A stretch of DNA of 64,000 nucleotides from Firm-04 sp045617625 (GTDB taxonomy: Bacteria > Bacillota > Clostridia > Oscillospirales > Ruminococcaceae): assembly GCA_045617625.1 (NCBI GenBank), contig JAZLJA010000037.1:34115-98114 (forward strand), written 5' to 3'. Numbering within the stretch: the stretch's first letter is position 1; the number at the start of each line of letters is the position of its first letter. Shown here one piece after another: positions 29,563 through 37,854 of this stretch. A program made the translations under genes and the position numbers. Under the pieces are notes generated by a model. It had not been told where the DNA came from and ran no database searches. It saw only the letters and a program-made list of their open reading frames with translations.

Positions 29563-31659
29563 ATGAAACAACTGGAAACCAGCAAAATCAAAAACATCGT
29601 ACTCGCTGGCCATAGCGGCTGCGGCAAATCCGCACTCGCTGAAGCTCTGCTCTTCAAGGCTGGCGCAACTGACCGCCTCGGCAAAGCCGCGGACGGCAAC
29701 ACCGTATGTGATTATGACCCAGAAGAAACCAAGCGTCAGTTTTCAATCAATCTGGCACTTGCGAACTTTGAATATGGCGATTTCAAGATCAATCTGCTCG
29801 ATACCCCCGGCTTGTTCGATTTCGGTGCTGCAATGACCGAAGGCCTTTATGCCGGCGATACCGTCATCATTTGCGTATCGGCAAAATCGGGCGTTCACGT
29901 CGGCACCAAAAAGGTGTTCCAGATGGCGAAAAAGCTCGGCAAGCACATCATGTTTGTCATCACCAAGATGGATGACCCCAATCAGGATTTCTATAACTCC
30001 CTCGCTTCCCTGAAAGAATCGTTCGGCGCGGCAGTCTGCCCCGTCATCGTGCCCGAAGTCGTGGACGGCAAAATGAAGTCACTGATCCATCTGGGCAGAA
30101 TGAAAGCTTACACCTACGACGCCAAGGGCAATGCCTCCGCAGGCGATGTTCCCGCCGGCAATATCGCAGGCAAGGCAAACATCACCGCAGAGCAGATGCT
30201 CGAACAGCTCAGTGAAGCTGTCGCAGAAACCAGCGATGAGATGATGGAAAAGTTCTTTGAGGGCGAGCCTTTCACACAGGAAGAAATCAGCCACGGCATT
30301 CACGAAGCAATGCGTAACGGCAGCGCAATGCCTGTCTTTACCGTTTGCGGCGGTACCCTTGAGGGCATTGATCTGCTCCTCGAATTCCTGAAGTATATGC
30401 CTGACCCGAGCAGCGCAGGCGCAATCAAGGCAACCAATAAGGAAGGCAAGGATGTCACTGTCAAGGTTGACGCAAAAGACCCGCTTTCCGCTTTCGTGTT
30501 CCGTACCGTTGCTGACCCGTTCGTCGGAAAGATGAGCTTCATCAAGGTAATCTCGGGCGTTTTGTCCGCTGATAAGGAGCTGACGAACGCAGCCACAGGC
30601 AACGCTGAACGCGTCGGCAAACTTTACACGATGATCGGCAAAAAGCAGATCGAAGTGCCGAATGCTATCGCAGGCGACATCGTTGTCGCAACCAAAATCG
30701 CTGCAAACACCGGCGATACCCTCTGCGCTCCCGAGCGCGTCATTGCATTCCCGCAGCTCAAATACCCCGTTCCCTGCTACGGCATGGCAGTCAAGGCAAA
30801 GGCACAGGGCGATGAAGCAAAGATCTCCACAGGCTTGCAGAGAATCCTTGAGGAGGACAAGAGCCTGTCCTATACACTTGACAAAACCACCAAAGAACAG
30901 GTGCTTTCCGGTCTGGGCGATCAGCACCTCGATGTCACCGTCTCCAAGCTGAAGGGCAAATTCGGCGTGGATGTGCTGCTGGAAGTACCGCAGATCGCAT
31001 ACCGCGAAACGATTCGCTCCAAGGTCTCCGAGCGCGGCAGACATAAGAAGCAGTCGGGCGGTCACGGTCAGTTTGGTGACGTTGTCATTGAGTTTGAACC
31101 CTGCGACAGCGATACCCTCGTGTTCGAGGAAAAGGTGTTCGGCGGCGCTGTGCCGAAGAACTTCTTCCCCGCAGTCGAAAAAGGCTTGCAGGATTGCGTC
31201 AAGAAAGGCGTTCTGGCAGGCTGCCCTGTTGTTGGTCTGAAGGCAACACTGGTGGATGGTTCGTATCACCCCGTTGACTCCTCCGAAATGGCGTTCAAGA
31301 TCGCTGCATCGCTGGCATTCAAAGAGGGTCTGAAAAAGGCAAACCCGATCATGCTGGAACCGATCGGCTCGCTGACTGTTCTGGTGCCCGATGCGAAAAA
31401 CGGCGACGTCATGGGCGATCTGAACAAGCGCCGCGGCAGAGTGCTGGGCATGGAGCCGAGTGCGGAAGAAGCCGGCATGACTGTCATCCAGGCTGAAGTG
31501 CCGATGCGCGAAATGCACGATTTTGCAATGTATCTGCGTCAGGTGGCAAAGGGCATGGGCGAATTCACATTCGAGTTCCTGCGCTATGAGCCGCTGCCGG
31601 CAATGCTGCTGGATGAAGTCGTGGCAAGCGTCAAAACAGAGGCTTCCGACGACGAATAA
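29563..31659 (+). CDS. EF-G-like translational GTPase paralogue
   Basis: A 698-residue protein with EF-G architecture: G domain with GHSGCGKSALAEALL, LLDTPGLFDFGAAM and TKMDDPNQDF (TKxD rather than NKxD), domain II, domains III to V with SGLGDQHLDVTVSKL, SGGHGQFGDVVIEFEP and AMYLRQVAKGMGEFTFEF. Known clostridial paralogues of this kind (FusA2-like) are distinct from the ribosomal EF-G and have no settled role. It stands alone between its own promoter and terminator, not in a str operon. ATG follows AAGGAGAG. Confidence 0.88.
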   Translation: MKQLETSKIKNIVLAGHSGCGKSALAEALLFKAGATDRLGKAADGNTVCDYDPEETKRQFSINLALANFEYGDFKINLLDTPGLFDFGAAMTEGLYAGDTVIICVSAKSGVHVGTKKVFQMAKKLGKHIMFVITKMDDPNQDFYNSLASLKESFGAAVCPVIVPEVVDGKMKSLIHLGRMKAYTYDAKGNASAGDVPAGNIAGKANITAEQMLEQLSEAVAETSDEMMEKFFEGEPFTQEEISHGIHEAMRNGSAMPVFTVCGGTLEGIDLLLEFLKYMPDPSSAGAIKATNKEGKDVTVKVDAKDPLSAFVFRTVADPFVGKMSFIKVISGVLSADKELTNAATGNAERVGKLYTMIGKKQIEVPNAIAGDIVVATKIAANTGDTLCAPERVIAFPQLKYPVPCYGMAVKAKAQGDEAKISTGLQRILEEDKSLSYTLDKTTKEQVLSGLGDQHLDVTVSKLKGKFGVDVLLEVPQIAYRETIRSKVSERGRHKKQSGGHGQFGDVVIEFEPCDSDTLVFEEKVFGGAVPKNFFPAVEKGLQDCVKKGVLAGCPVVGLKATLVDGSYHPVDSSEMAFKIAASLAFKEGLKKANPIMLEPIGSLTVLVPDAKNGDVMGDLNKRRGRVLGMEPSAEEAGMTVIQAEVPMREMHDFAMYLRQVAKGMGEFTFEFLRYEPLPAMLLDEVVASVKTEASDDE

Positions 31660-31673
31660 TCTCTCACAAATGC

Positions 31674-31704
31674 AGATCCCGCTCCGTGCATCGGGGCGGG
31701 ATCT
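31674..31704 (+). terminator. terminator of the EF-G-like gene
   Basis: A 9-bp stem (AGATCCCGC with GCGGGATCT) followed by CTTTCTG starts 15 bases past the stop. Confidence 0.75.
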
Positions 31705-31821
31705 CTTTCTGTCTCCCATGCAGCATCCCACTGCAATGAACAGTTGCTGTGAAATACCGAAAGAAAACCTTATGAATCGGTAACAAAAGGATTGCAAAGG
31801 ATAACAGTTTGGTGCAGAGCA

Positions 31822-31851
31822 TTGACATCCCCCCGCACCGTAGTCTATAAT
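31822..31851 (+). promoter_or_regulatory. promoter of the LCP-like gene
   Basis: TTGACA, 18 bases, TATAAT, about 43 bases before the ATG. Confidence 0.8.
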
Positions 31852-31893
31852 GTATAATAGAGAAAAATCGCTTACAAAAGAGAGGTCTTTGCA

Positions 31894-33051
31894 ATGAGCA
31901 GCGGAATGTCAGAAACCAAACCGCTCCGTATCCCCAAGGAAGTGCAGGAACAGCAGGGGATGCCGTCAGCGGAACATACACCCCGCAAAACCACAGCCGC
32001 CAATCGTGCGGCGCGTGCGGAAAATCAGAATCGCAGCCCCCTGCCAAATCACACAAATCACACAAATCACACCAATCGCAATCATCGCCCGACACGGAAA
32101 AAACGAAAAAAATTCCGCTTCGGATGCTGTCTCGGAAGAACGCTGATTCTGGCGATTTTGCTTGTATTCGGTGCATATTCGGCAGGCTCGCTCTATGTCA
32201 TCGGCAAGCTGGACAAACAGCCCGACCAGACCCGTGTCGCACCCTCTGCGGCAGTCTACACCGATGACGGCGTGAAAAGCGTTCTGCTCATCGCCTCCGA
32301 CGGCAAAAACACCGCCGACGGAATGTGCCTGCTTTCCCTGAGTAAATATAACCACACCGCCACATTCACGACCATTGCCGACGACACCTGCGTGAACATT
32401 CCCAATCACGGCGCGGATAAACTCACTGCGGCTTATCAGGCGGGCGGCGCGGCTCTGCTGACGGATACCGTGCAGAATAATTTCTGCATTGCCGCAAACG
32501 ATTACATCGAGGCGGATTCTGCCGCCCTCGCTGCCATCATCGACGCACTGGGCGGCATACAGACAGCCGTTTCGGATATCGAAGCAATGGCGATCAACGA
32601 AATGCTGCGCGGCGGCATCAATGCCGCACTGGGCGATGCCGCAGACGCAGACCTGCTCGCAGGCGGCGGCGACAATGTGAAGCTAAACGGCAAACAGGCT
32701 CTTTGTTTTGCAAATCTGCCCGAACTCGGCGTGCCGCAGCAGGAACACCCCAACCGCGAAAATACTGTGCTGAACAGCGTGACAGCGCGAGCCAAGCTTA
32801 TCACGCCCGCACAAATCAAGGCATTGACGCAAAATGCCCTGCCGCTTCTGAAAACCAGTCTCTCCACGGCTCAGCTTTACTGGATGTCGCTGAAACTGCC
32901 GTATCTGCTGCTATCCTACTCCACACAGGAGTTTCAGATGCCCGCAGACGGTACCTTTACCAGCCAGAAAACATCCAACGGCACCGCCGTGCTTGCTGTG
33001 GATTTCGACGCAAATCTCAGAGCGTTTCAGGAAACCATTCAGTCTCCGTAA
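31894..33051 (+). CDS. LytR-CpsA-Psr-like membrane protein, degenerate active site
   Basis: A 385-residue protein: a basic, Asn/His/Thr-repeat cytoplasmic head (about 1-76), one membrane helix (about 80-103) and an extracellular LCP-like domain. LCP enzymes attach glycopolymers to peptidoglycan and use Arg and Asp residues in RSD and SIPRDT. The matching stretches here are TADGMCLLSL (140-149) and TIADDTCVNIP (160-170), so both Arg are missing, while KLTAAYQAGGA and DALGG keep the fold pattern. Ligase activity is doubtful. The head contains a short AATCACACA-type tandem repeat (32046-32080). Confidence 0.7.
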   Translation: MSSGMSETKPLRIPKEVQEQQGMPSAEHTPRKTTAANRAARAENQNRSPLPNHTNHTNHTNRNHRPTRKKRKKFRFGCCLGRTLILAILLVFGAYSAGSLYVIGKLDKQPDQTRVAPSAAVYTDDGVKSVLLIASDGKNTADGMCLLSLSKYNHTATFTTIADDTCVNIPNHGADKLTAAYQAGGAALLTDTVQNNFCIAANDYIEADSAALAAIIDALGGIQTAVSDIEAMAINEMLRGGINAALGDAADADLLAGGGDNVKLNGKQALCFANLPELGVPQQEHPNRENTVLNSVTARAKLITPAQIKALTQNALPLLKTSLSTAQLYWMSLKLPYLLLSYSTQEFQMPADGTFTSQKTSNGTAVLAVDFDANLRAFQETIQSP

Positions 33052-33085
33052 CGCTGCCCATGTATTTTTTTGAGGTATCATCATC

Positions 33086-34171
33086 ATGAGTGACGAACAG
33101 CTTGATAAGACAAAAAAACGCCTTGCAGCCTTATATCTGCTGCAAATTCTCCGCACCGAAACCGACTGCGTCCACCGTCTCTCTCAGCGTGAACTGATGG
33201 AACGGCTTTACGAACGATTCGGGATCAAACTCAATCGCCGCACGCTGAAATCTCATCTCTCCGACTTGCTGGATGCAGGCTATGCACTGAATTATGCCGA
33301 AGCGACCCGTATCAATCCCGACGGCAGCACCGAACAACTGCTCACCGATTGGTATATGGAACCCGATTTCGAGGCCAGCGAACTCCAGCTTTTGATTGAT
33401 CTGCTCTCCGGTCTGCCAACGCTCCCCGAAAGTCAGCGGGAACATCTTCTGAATAAACTTGCGGCACTTTCCCCCGTGGAAGCACGAAAAAAAGCGTCGC
33501 ATATTCAGGCATTGGGGGCACATTATCCCGCCGCACCGCAGCTGATGTATTCCGTGGAACTTCTGACGGAGGCGATGGAACGCAACTGCATGGTGGAATT
33601 TTCTTACGGCAGCTATCGGCTGGATGCAGGCAACCGCCCGAAAATGCTGCCCCGCACGCTCTCCGATGGCACTGAGCGCAGCTATATCGCAAGCCCCTAT
33701 GAAATTCTGGTTTCGCACGGGAGATACTATCTGCTGTGCTGCAAATCGCCCTATCACATTCTGGCAAGCTACCGCATCGACCGCATTATGGATCTGCATT
33801 TGGTGCCCGAGCTGCCCCGCACGCCGCTCGAAACGGTGGAGGGGATACACGACGGGAAAATCGACCTGCCCAAGCACCTCGCCGAACATCTGTATCTTTA
33901 CAGCGGGGAATCGGTGCAATGCGTTTTCCTCGCAGATGCGGTGATTCTGAACGACATCATCGACTGGTTCGGGCTGGATGCAAACATCGAGCCGACGGAA
34001 CAGGACGGCAGACTGAAAGTGACCGTGCAGGCGCATCCGACTGCAATGCACCACTGGGCACTCCAGTATGGCGACTATGTGGAAGTGATCGCACCGGAAA
34101 ACGTGCGCACGCAGATCTGCGTCACTCTGAAAAAGCTTTGCAGGCGATATCTGGACACCGATGTGACGTAA
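33086..34171 (+). CDS. WYL-domain transcriptional regulator
   Basis: A 361-residue protein with an N-terminal helix-turn-helix (about 10-75; RLSQRELMERLYERFGIKLNRRT has the family look) and a WYL domain (about 160-260; MVEFSYGSY, SPYEILVSHGRYYLLC, YRIDRI) plus a C-terminal extension (VTVQAHPTAMHHWALQYG). WYL proteins sense small ligands or nucleic acids and often control defence or damage responses; no defence genes are adjacent here. It starts 34 bases after the LCP-like gene and probably shares its transcript. Confidence 0.85.
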   Translation: MSDEQLDKTKKRLAALYLLQILRTETDCVHRLSQRELMERLYERFGIKLNRRTLKSHLSDLLDAGYALNYAEATRINPDGSTEQLLTDWYMEPDFEASELQLLIDLLSGLPTLPESQREHLLNKLAALSPVEARKKASHIQALGAHYPAAPQLMYSVELLTEAMERNCMVEFSYGSYRLDAGNRPKMLPRTLSDGTERSYIASPYEILVSHGRYYLLCCKSPYHILASYRIDRIMDLHLVPELPRTPLETVEGIHDGKIDLPKHLAEHLYLYSGESVQCVFLADAVILNDIIDWFGLDANIEPTEQDGRLKVTVQAHPTAMHHWALQYGDYVEVIAPENVRTQICVTLKKLCRRYLDTDVT

Positions 34172-34256
34172 TTTGAAAGAATCATAAGAAAATCTTCATA
34201 TTTACGAAATTTTCGACATCAGGCTTTCAGCGGCTTTTCAGCCTGATTTCACAGGA

Positions 34257-34284
34257 CTGACACAAGGGTGGGGTAAGATATACT
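34257..34284 (+). promoter_or_regulatory. possible promoter of a small RNA
   Basis: CTGACA, 16 bases, TATACT in the intergenic region after the WYL gene. The match is moderate and no ORF with a ribosome site follows. Confidence 0.35.
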
Positions 34285-34483
34285 TGTACACAGGGCGTGG
34301 GGATATGCTTCACATCAGTGGATGCGGAGCTGTACGGAGCCCTTCCCCCTGCTGTACAACCAGTCAACCAATCATTCAATTCGATTATGAAGCACTCCAC
34401 CCCTTGCTTCATGATACACATTCCACAACCCCAAAAAACAAAATGCGCATCGTCTACACCCTACGATGCGCATTTTGTTTGCT
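34285..34483 (+). ncRNA. structured intergenic region, candidate small RNA
   Basis: About 200 bases with several possible stems: TTGTACACAGGG (from 34284) with CCCTGCTGTACAA (34351-34363, one bulge), ATGAAGCA...TGCTTCAT (34387-34412), and a perfect 18-bp terminal inverted repeat with flanking A and T runs. A moderate promoter lies in front. I could not match it to a named RNA family; 6S RNA is one thing to test. No good ORF. Confidence 0.35.
34436..34480. terminator. perfect 18-bp inverted repeat, terminator-like
   Basis: AAACAAAATGCGCATCGT pairs exactly with ACGATGCGCATTTTGTTT around a 9-base loop. The A-rich and T-rich ends make it terminator-like in both directions. It lies 265 bases after the WYL gene and would end the candidate small RNA. 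Confidence 0.7.
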
Positions 34484-34524
34484 TGAGATCATTTTCCATT
34501 TGGAATCCCATGATATAATAATGT

Positions 34525-34557
34525 GACCCGCGAAGCTTTTCTTACGCTTCGCGGGTC
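34525..34557 (-). terminator. hairpin after the SGNH-like gene
   Basis: A perfect 12-bp stem (GACCCGCGAAGC with GCTTCGCGGGTC) lies 8 bases past the stop; the T-tract on the minus strand is weak. Confidence 0.6.
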
Positions 34558-34565
34558 TTGATCTT

Positions 34566-35531
34566 CTATGCGGGAATGTGACAAAGAATATAATCTATCA
34601 GCTTCTGTCCGCCAATTTCATTCAGATGGATTCCATCCTCCTGTGCATTCGCTGCATCCAGACGGCTATCGTTGTTCTTCAGCGCGGTGTTCGTGTCGAT
34701 AAAATACACATCTTCTTCATTCGCAACCTTCAGCAGCAACGAATTATATGCGTCGATCGTGCTGTTCTGCAGTTTTTTGTTCTTTTCTGCCGCAGCCGTC
34801 ACCGGCGGAATTGCCAGCACATAGACCTGCGCTTCCGGTGCAGCAGCCTTCACGCTGTTGAGCATATCACGGAAATCCTCAGAAACGGATTCCGGCTTGT
34901 TTTTCTCAAGCTCCTCTGTGCCGAACATCAGATAGATCGGGCAGTCAGCGGCGCGAATCACACTCAGCATTTTGATTTGCGTGCCGCGAAAATCGAAATA
35001 ATGCGTAACATAGTTTTCCAGCGACAGCTCCGTATCGGAATAAACGCTCTCGGGCTGGAGCAAACCGTTTTGCCCCATGTAGTAGATATTCGCCTCGCCG
35101 ACAAAAGCACAGGTATTGATATAGTCTGCGGCAGCAGGCGCACTCTCGGGCACAGGGTTGATCTTCGACTGAATGACCACCTGCGCAGCCGTTGTGGTTT
35201 CGGCAGGCTCAGTTTGCGGCGGTGTGGTTTCCTCGGGAATCTCAGGATCATCCGGCTCGGAATCATCATCCTCATTATCATCAATGCTGTCGGCAACGGA
35301 GGACAAATCCGCAGAAGAAGATGATTTTTCGAGGTCTTTATCGACAAGCTCCGGATGGAGATTTCGGCTGATCATATATGCAGCGAAAAAGCCGACGAGA
35401 CACAGCACCCAAATCAGCACCACTTTGCTGAACTGAAAACGCAGCAGCGGGCCGCGGCGGTGTTTCTTCGTCTTCGTCCCGTGAACCTGTTCGGTCTGCC
35501 GCAGATGTTTGTTATTCGGTGTAGTTGGCAT
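34566..35531 (-). CDS. membrane-anchored SGNH/GDSL-hydrolase-like protein
   Basis: A 321-residue protein: a basic head, one membrane helix (about 36-54), an acidic Asp/Glu/Thr-rich linker (about 65-125) and an SGNH-like domain (about 135-321). The C-terminal DGIHLNEIG gives the Asp-x-x-His pair (299 and 302), and VYVLAIPPV and the N-x-x-L pattern fit the fold. The first block, normally GDS with the nucleophilic Ser, reads FVGEAN (143-148), so the nucleophile appears absent. A role in peptidoglycan or polysaccharide binding or deacetylation is only a guess. ATG follows AAAGGAG. Confidence 0.65.
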   Translation of the reverse strand: MPTTPNNKHLRQTEQVHGTKTKKHRRGPLLRFQFSKVVLIWVLCLVGFFAAYMISRNLHPELVDKDLEKSSSSADLSSVADSIDDNEDDDSEPDDPEIPEETTPPQTEPAETTTAAQVVIQSKINPVPESAPAAADYINTCAFVGEANIYYMGQNGLLQPESVYSDTELSLENYVTHYFDFRGTQIKMLSVIRAADCPIYLMFGTEELEKNKPESVSEDFRDMLNSVKAAAPEAQVYVLAIPPVTAAAEKNKKLQNSTIDAYNSLLLKVANEEDVYFIDTNTALKNNDSRLDAANAQEDGIHLNEIGGQKLIDYILCHIPA

Positions 35532-35575
35532 AATGTCATGCTCCTTTATGCAAGTAAATCAGTATATACAATACT

Positions 35576-35604
35576 ATTATAACGGAAAAGAAATCATTTT
35601 GCAA
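35576..35604 (-). promoter_or_regulatory. promoter of the SGNH-like gene
   Basis: On the minus strand TTGCAA, 17 bases, TATAAT. Confidence 0.8.
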
Positions 35605-35665
35605 GCCCTTTTTGAAATTTTCATCATTTCTGCAAAATTTGCGAAGTCCGCCCTGCTCATCCTGC

Positions 35666-36178
35666 TCATCCGCGCATGACAAGAACAAAATCCCCTGCAA
35701 TGACCGCCAAAACGACCAGACTCACCGCAAGCCATACATTCGCATTTCCTTTTTTGACGCATTTCCTTAGACACGGCATCATGACCTTTGCAAAGAATAC
35801 TGCCAGCAGCCCAAAAATCGCACTGCTGATGAGAGAAATGCGGTCGTTGATGGAAAATGCCCAGTCGCGGTAACTCCAGAAGCTTGTGTGAAACACCTTT
35901 TCAATGACGACCGAACAGGCATATTCAAACACACTTGCCGCACAAATGGAGCTGAGACAATAAACAAGCGGATTTTTAATTTTGTGAAACAGCGCGTAAA
36001 GCCCCCATGCGCCAAAACCGTAAATCGGGCAGAGGGGAAGATGCAGCATGCCGCGATTATAAATGTAGTGATACATGACATAGACACATATCTCCTCATA
36101 AATCCAGCCGCCGATCGCTGCCCCTGCAAATCCGAGAATCAGCAGGGATATGATCTGTTTACGATTCATTTCTTTCAT
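35666..36178 (-). CDS. PF06541-type membrane protein (putative ABC transporter permease)
   Basis: A 170-residue protein with about five membrane helices. GGWIYEEICVYVMYHYIYNRGMLHLPLCPIYGFG-type sequence (split here: GWIYEE, RGMLHLPLCPIYGFGAW) and FHTSFWSYRDW are characteristic of the CmpB/DUF1113 group. These are annotated as permeases from weak evidence; no ATPase partner is adjacent. ATG 36178 is 9 bases from GGAGG; ATG 36169 is the alternative. Confidence 0.75.
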   Translation of the reverse strand: MKEMNRKQIISLLILGFAGAAIGGWIYEEICVYVMYHYIYNRGMLHLPLCPIYGFGAWGLYALFHKIKNPLVYCLSSICAASVFEYACSVVIEKVFHTSFWSYRDWAFSINDRISLISSAIFGLLAVFFAKVMMPCLRKCVKKGNANVWLAVSLVVLAVIAGDFVLVMRG

Positions 36179-36317
36179 GCCTGCACACCTCCGTTTTTTC
36201 CATGATACCACAAATTCCGCGCTTTTTCAATCCTGTGTGGAAAAATGTATCTGCGGCGTAAACGGATTGTCACAACGGGCAGGGGAATGTCATAGATTTG
36301 CAATGCGGAGCGTTTTT

Positions 36318-37787
36318 TTACATCAGCCCAAGTGCGTGCTTCCAGCGGAAAATACGCAGCACGGAATCGTCGATCTGCGATTCGGGAATGCTGCCGTTTT
36401 GCACTGCCGCCACGATCGCACTCCGATAATTCAGATAATCCGCGCCGCAAAGCAGGTCGTTGCCCGCCATCACCGCTTTGACCGCAGGACTTGTGCTGCC
36501 GCAGAAAATCTTGATCGCATCCATGCCCAGATCATCCGTGATGATAACCCCCTGAAATCCAAGCTGACTGCGCAGCAGGTCATGCACATTTTTGGAAAGC
36601 GATGCAGGATTTTCGCTGTCCATGCAGTTGACGATGTTGTGGCTCACCATCACCGAATTTGCCCCCGCCGCGATGCCTGCTTCAAACGGCAGCAGATCCG
36701 ACTGCTCAAAAGCACTGATATCGCGGTTGTCATAGCCCATGCCTTTATGCGTATCGGCACTGCCGCCATATCCCGGAAAATGCTTCAGGGTGCTGCCCAG
36801 ACCATTCTGCCCCATCACCGTCACCACGCGGCGGATATACTCAGCGGTTTCGTTTGCGTTCATGCTGAAACAGCGGTTATAGATATAGTCGTTTGCGGAA
36901 AGCGGCACATCGCACACGGGCGCAAGATTGCAGTTAATCCCGAGACTCAGCAGCAGATCTGCTTTTTCCTTGGTGTCGCTTTCGATCAGATCCCAGCCAC
37001 CCTCTGCAAACAGCTTCGACGGGCTCCAGAAACGATATTTGCGCAGATTGGTGTTCAGGCTGACGCGCACGACCGTGCCGCCCTCCTCATCCACCGAAAT
37101 CAGCATCGGGATTTTGTTTCGGCTCTGCATATCGGCAGTCATCTGGATGACCTGTGCCTTCGTTTTGCCGTTGAACGAATCCGCGAACAGGCAAAGTCCG
37201 CCTGCGCCCGCCGACGCCGCTGCTTTGGCATTCGCAGTGGTTCCGCTGACCAGAAGCATCTGCATGACCTTTTCTTCCAGTGTCATCCCCGCGATTTTTT
37301 GCCGAAAGGCTGCATCGGTGCCCGCAGGCGCAGCAGGCTCACTCGTGGTGCTGACTTTTGCCGTGGTTGTGGTTGTGACGGCAGTCGTCAGGAACGTCAT
37401 TGCGGTGGTGACTGCGGATGCAGATGTACTGTTGTGTTTGGTCGTCTGCGAAGTGCCGCCTGCCGCAGAGGTCGATTTTTCCGTTGCGGCATTCGACTGC
37501 ACCATCTGCGAATCTGAGATCTGCTGCGTGCTGCCGTCCGCTTGTGTTGATGTCGCCGCGGAATCCGATGCGTCACCTGTTTGCTGTGCGGTATCCTGCG
37601 AGGTGGTCTGCCCGACCGTGCTTTCGCTTTCGGGCAAGGCTGCCTGCGAATCCAAAGCATCGGAAACTGAGGTGTCTGACGTCAGATCGGGAATCGGCTC
37701 AATCAGACTTTCATCGGCACAGGCAGTAAGCATCAGCACACAGCCAAGCAGTACCATCAGTCTGCGCCGCATGGAATTTTGTTTCAT
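36318..37787 (-). CDS. GH3 beta-N-acetylhexosaminidase-like lipoprotein
   Basis: A 489-residue secreted lipoprotein: signal peptide with lipobox LTAC (Cys near 23), a long Ser/Thr/Gln-rich linker to about 160, then a GH3 domain. Visible motifs are SVDEEGGTVVR, KHFPGYGGSADTHKG and ITDDLGMDAI, the last with the likely Asp nucleophile. The KHFPG with a Ser/His-type loop is the NagZ-like subgroup, which releases N-acetylglucosamine from muropeptides or chitin-type glycans. ATG 37787 is 9 bases from GGAG. No promoter was seen between it and the GH5 gene upstream. Confidence 0.85.
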   Translation of the reverse strand: MKQNSMRRRLMVLLGCVLMLTACADESLIEPIPDLTSDTSVSDALDSQAALPESESTVGQTTSQDTAQQTGDASDSAATSTQADGSTQQISDSQMVQSNAATEKSTSAAGGTSQTTKHNSTSASAVTTAMTFLTTAVTTTTTAKVSTTSEPAAPAGTDAAFRQKIAGMTLEEKVMQMLLVSGTTANAKAAASAGAGGLCLFADSFNGKTKAQVIQMTADMQSRNKIPMLISVDEEGGTVVRVSLNTNLRKYRFWSPSKLFAEGGWDLIESDTKEKADLLLSLGINCNLAPVCDVPLSANDYIYNRCFSMNANETAEYIRRVVTVMGQNGLGSTLKHFPGYGGSADTHKGMGYDNRDISAFEQSDLLPFEAGIAAGANSVMVSHNIVNCMDSENPASLSKNVHDLLRSQLGFQGVIITDDLGMDAIKIFCGSTSPAVKAVMAGNDLLCGADYLNYRSAIVAAVQNGSIPESQIDDSVLRIFRWKHALGLM

Positions 37788-37805
37788 CAAGAATCGCTCC
37801 TTTAC

Positions 37806-37839
37806 AAAAACCGCCCCCGTCCGTTTCGGAAAGGGGCGG
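37806..37839 (-). terminator. terminator between the GH5 and GH3 genes
   Basis: On the minus strand CCGCCCC pairs with GGGGCGG and is followed by TTTTTG, directly before the GH3 ribosome site. Some readthrough would be needed for GH3 unless it has its own promoter. Confidence 0.7.
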
Positions 37840-37854
37840 ATTTCCTATTCGGTT

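Noticed and set aside
30079..31797. 572-codon open frame antisense to the EF-G-like gene
   Set aside because: Shadow of a strongly biased coding strand; no domain.
32046..32083. Short CRISPR-like or satellite repeat (AATCACACA units)
   Set aside because: Only three to four 9-base units in frame inside the LCP-like gene, coding NHT repeats.
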